Shown one piece after another: positions 12,826 to 12,960 of a DNA stretch of 12,960 nt (the first letter of the stretch is position 1; every line of letters starts with the position of its first letter). The notes beneath the pieces are model-generated. The model was not told the DNA's origin and did not search any database. It worked only from the letters and a program-made list of their open reading frames with translations. Source of the DNA: CAUTXO01 sp963542625 (GTDB taxonomy: Bacteria; Campylobacterota; Campylobacteria; Campylobacterales; SZUA-545); NCBI GenBank assembly GCA_963542625.1, contig CAUTXO010000045.1:1-12960 (forward strand), given 5' to 3'. The position numbers and the translations under genes were made by a program.

Positions 12826-12960
12826 TGCCCATTCTGGTGCTTGTGCGAACGGATTTTGTGATTTTTAGCGTGCTGTTTTTGGCCTTTCTCACCTACAAAG
12901 ATCCGCTAAACAGGCGCGGCGCGCTTGTGTCTCTTGCCGCAACGCTTGGCGTTTATTTTG
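12807..12960 (+). CDS. Continuation of the phase-variable membrane protein in the alternative frame (partial)
   Basis: In the frame that a 10-G tract would connect, 12807-12960 encodes KPLLILMPILVLVRTDFVIF and continues hydrophobically (FSVLFLAFLTYKDPLNRRGA) without a stop up to the window end. LVRTDF after a helix is typical of the GT-C-like family seen in the first part. It is the remaining portion of the gene at 12229, not a separate one, although an ATG exists at 12825. Confidence 0.7.

Overview
The window looks like a chromosome segment from a relatively GC-rich member of the Campylobacterota, probably Helicobacter or a close relative. The grounds are a DcuB fumarate/succinate antiporter, GCG/GCC-rich but TTT/AAA-tolerant codon use, A/T-rich promoters, and two poly-G tracts that each put a reading frame one base out of register, which is typical contingency-locus behaviour in this phylum. 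The genus is inferred from gene content, not proven.

Layout. Positions 1-55 are a 10-bp tandem repeat. Positions 56-492 are non-coding, with a 73-bp perfect direct repeat and many GATC motifs. Positions 493-6684 (minus strand) hold a tightly packed six-gene uptake operon. In transcription order it is: TonB-dependent outer-membrane receptor, two related small alpha/beta proteins of unknown function, periplasmic binding protein, FecCD-type permease and FecE-type ATPase. Almost every junction overlaps by a few bases. Divergent from it is a PchR-type AraC regulator (6780-7712). The short gap between them carries three direct repeats at an exact 20-bp period, the best operator candidate in the window. 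This block reads as a self-regulated siderophore or iron-chelate uptake system.

Positions 7713-8042 are a convergent intergenic region packed with AGATCT-type palindromes. Next comes dcuB (8043-9728, minus), which has about 108 extra residues in the middle. The following gap holds a 10-bp inverted repeat and a short open frame (start 9900) with an 11-G tract. If one G is removed, that frame stays open for 65 codons and ends in a TTGA overlap with the start of a TagD-like glycerol-3-phosphate cytidylyltransferase (10095-10484). A second GATC-rich array (about 10521-10831) follows. Then come a HemN/HutW-like radical SAM protein (probably starting at a non-standard codon near 10902 and ending at 12218) and a multipass membrane protein resembling GT-C glycosyltransferases (12229 onward). 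The last is interrupted by a 9-G tract at 12797-12805 and would read on to the window end with 10 G.

The least explained features are the GATC-palindrome arrays in three of the four long intergenic regions, the pair of paralogous unknown proteins inside the iron operon, the extra domain in DcuB, and the possible phase-variable leader frame coupled to the cytidylyltransferase.
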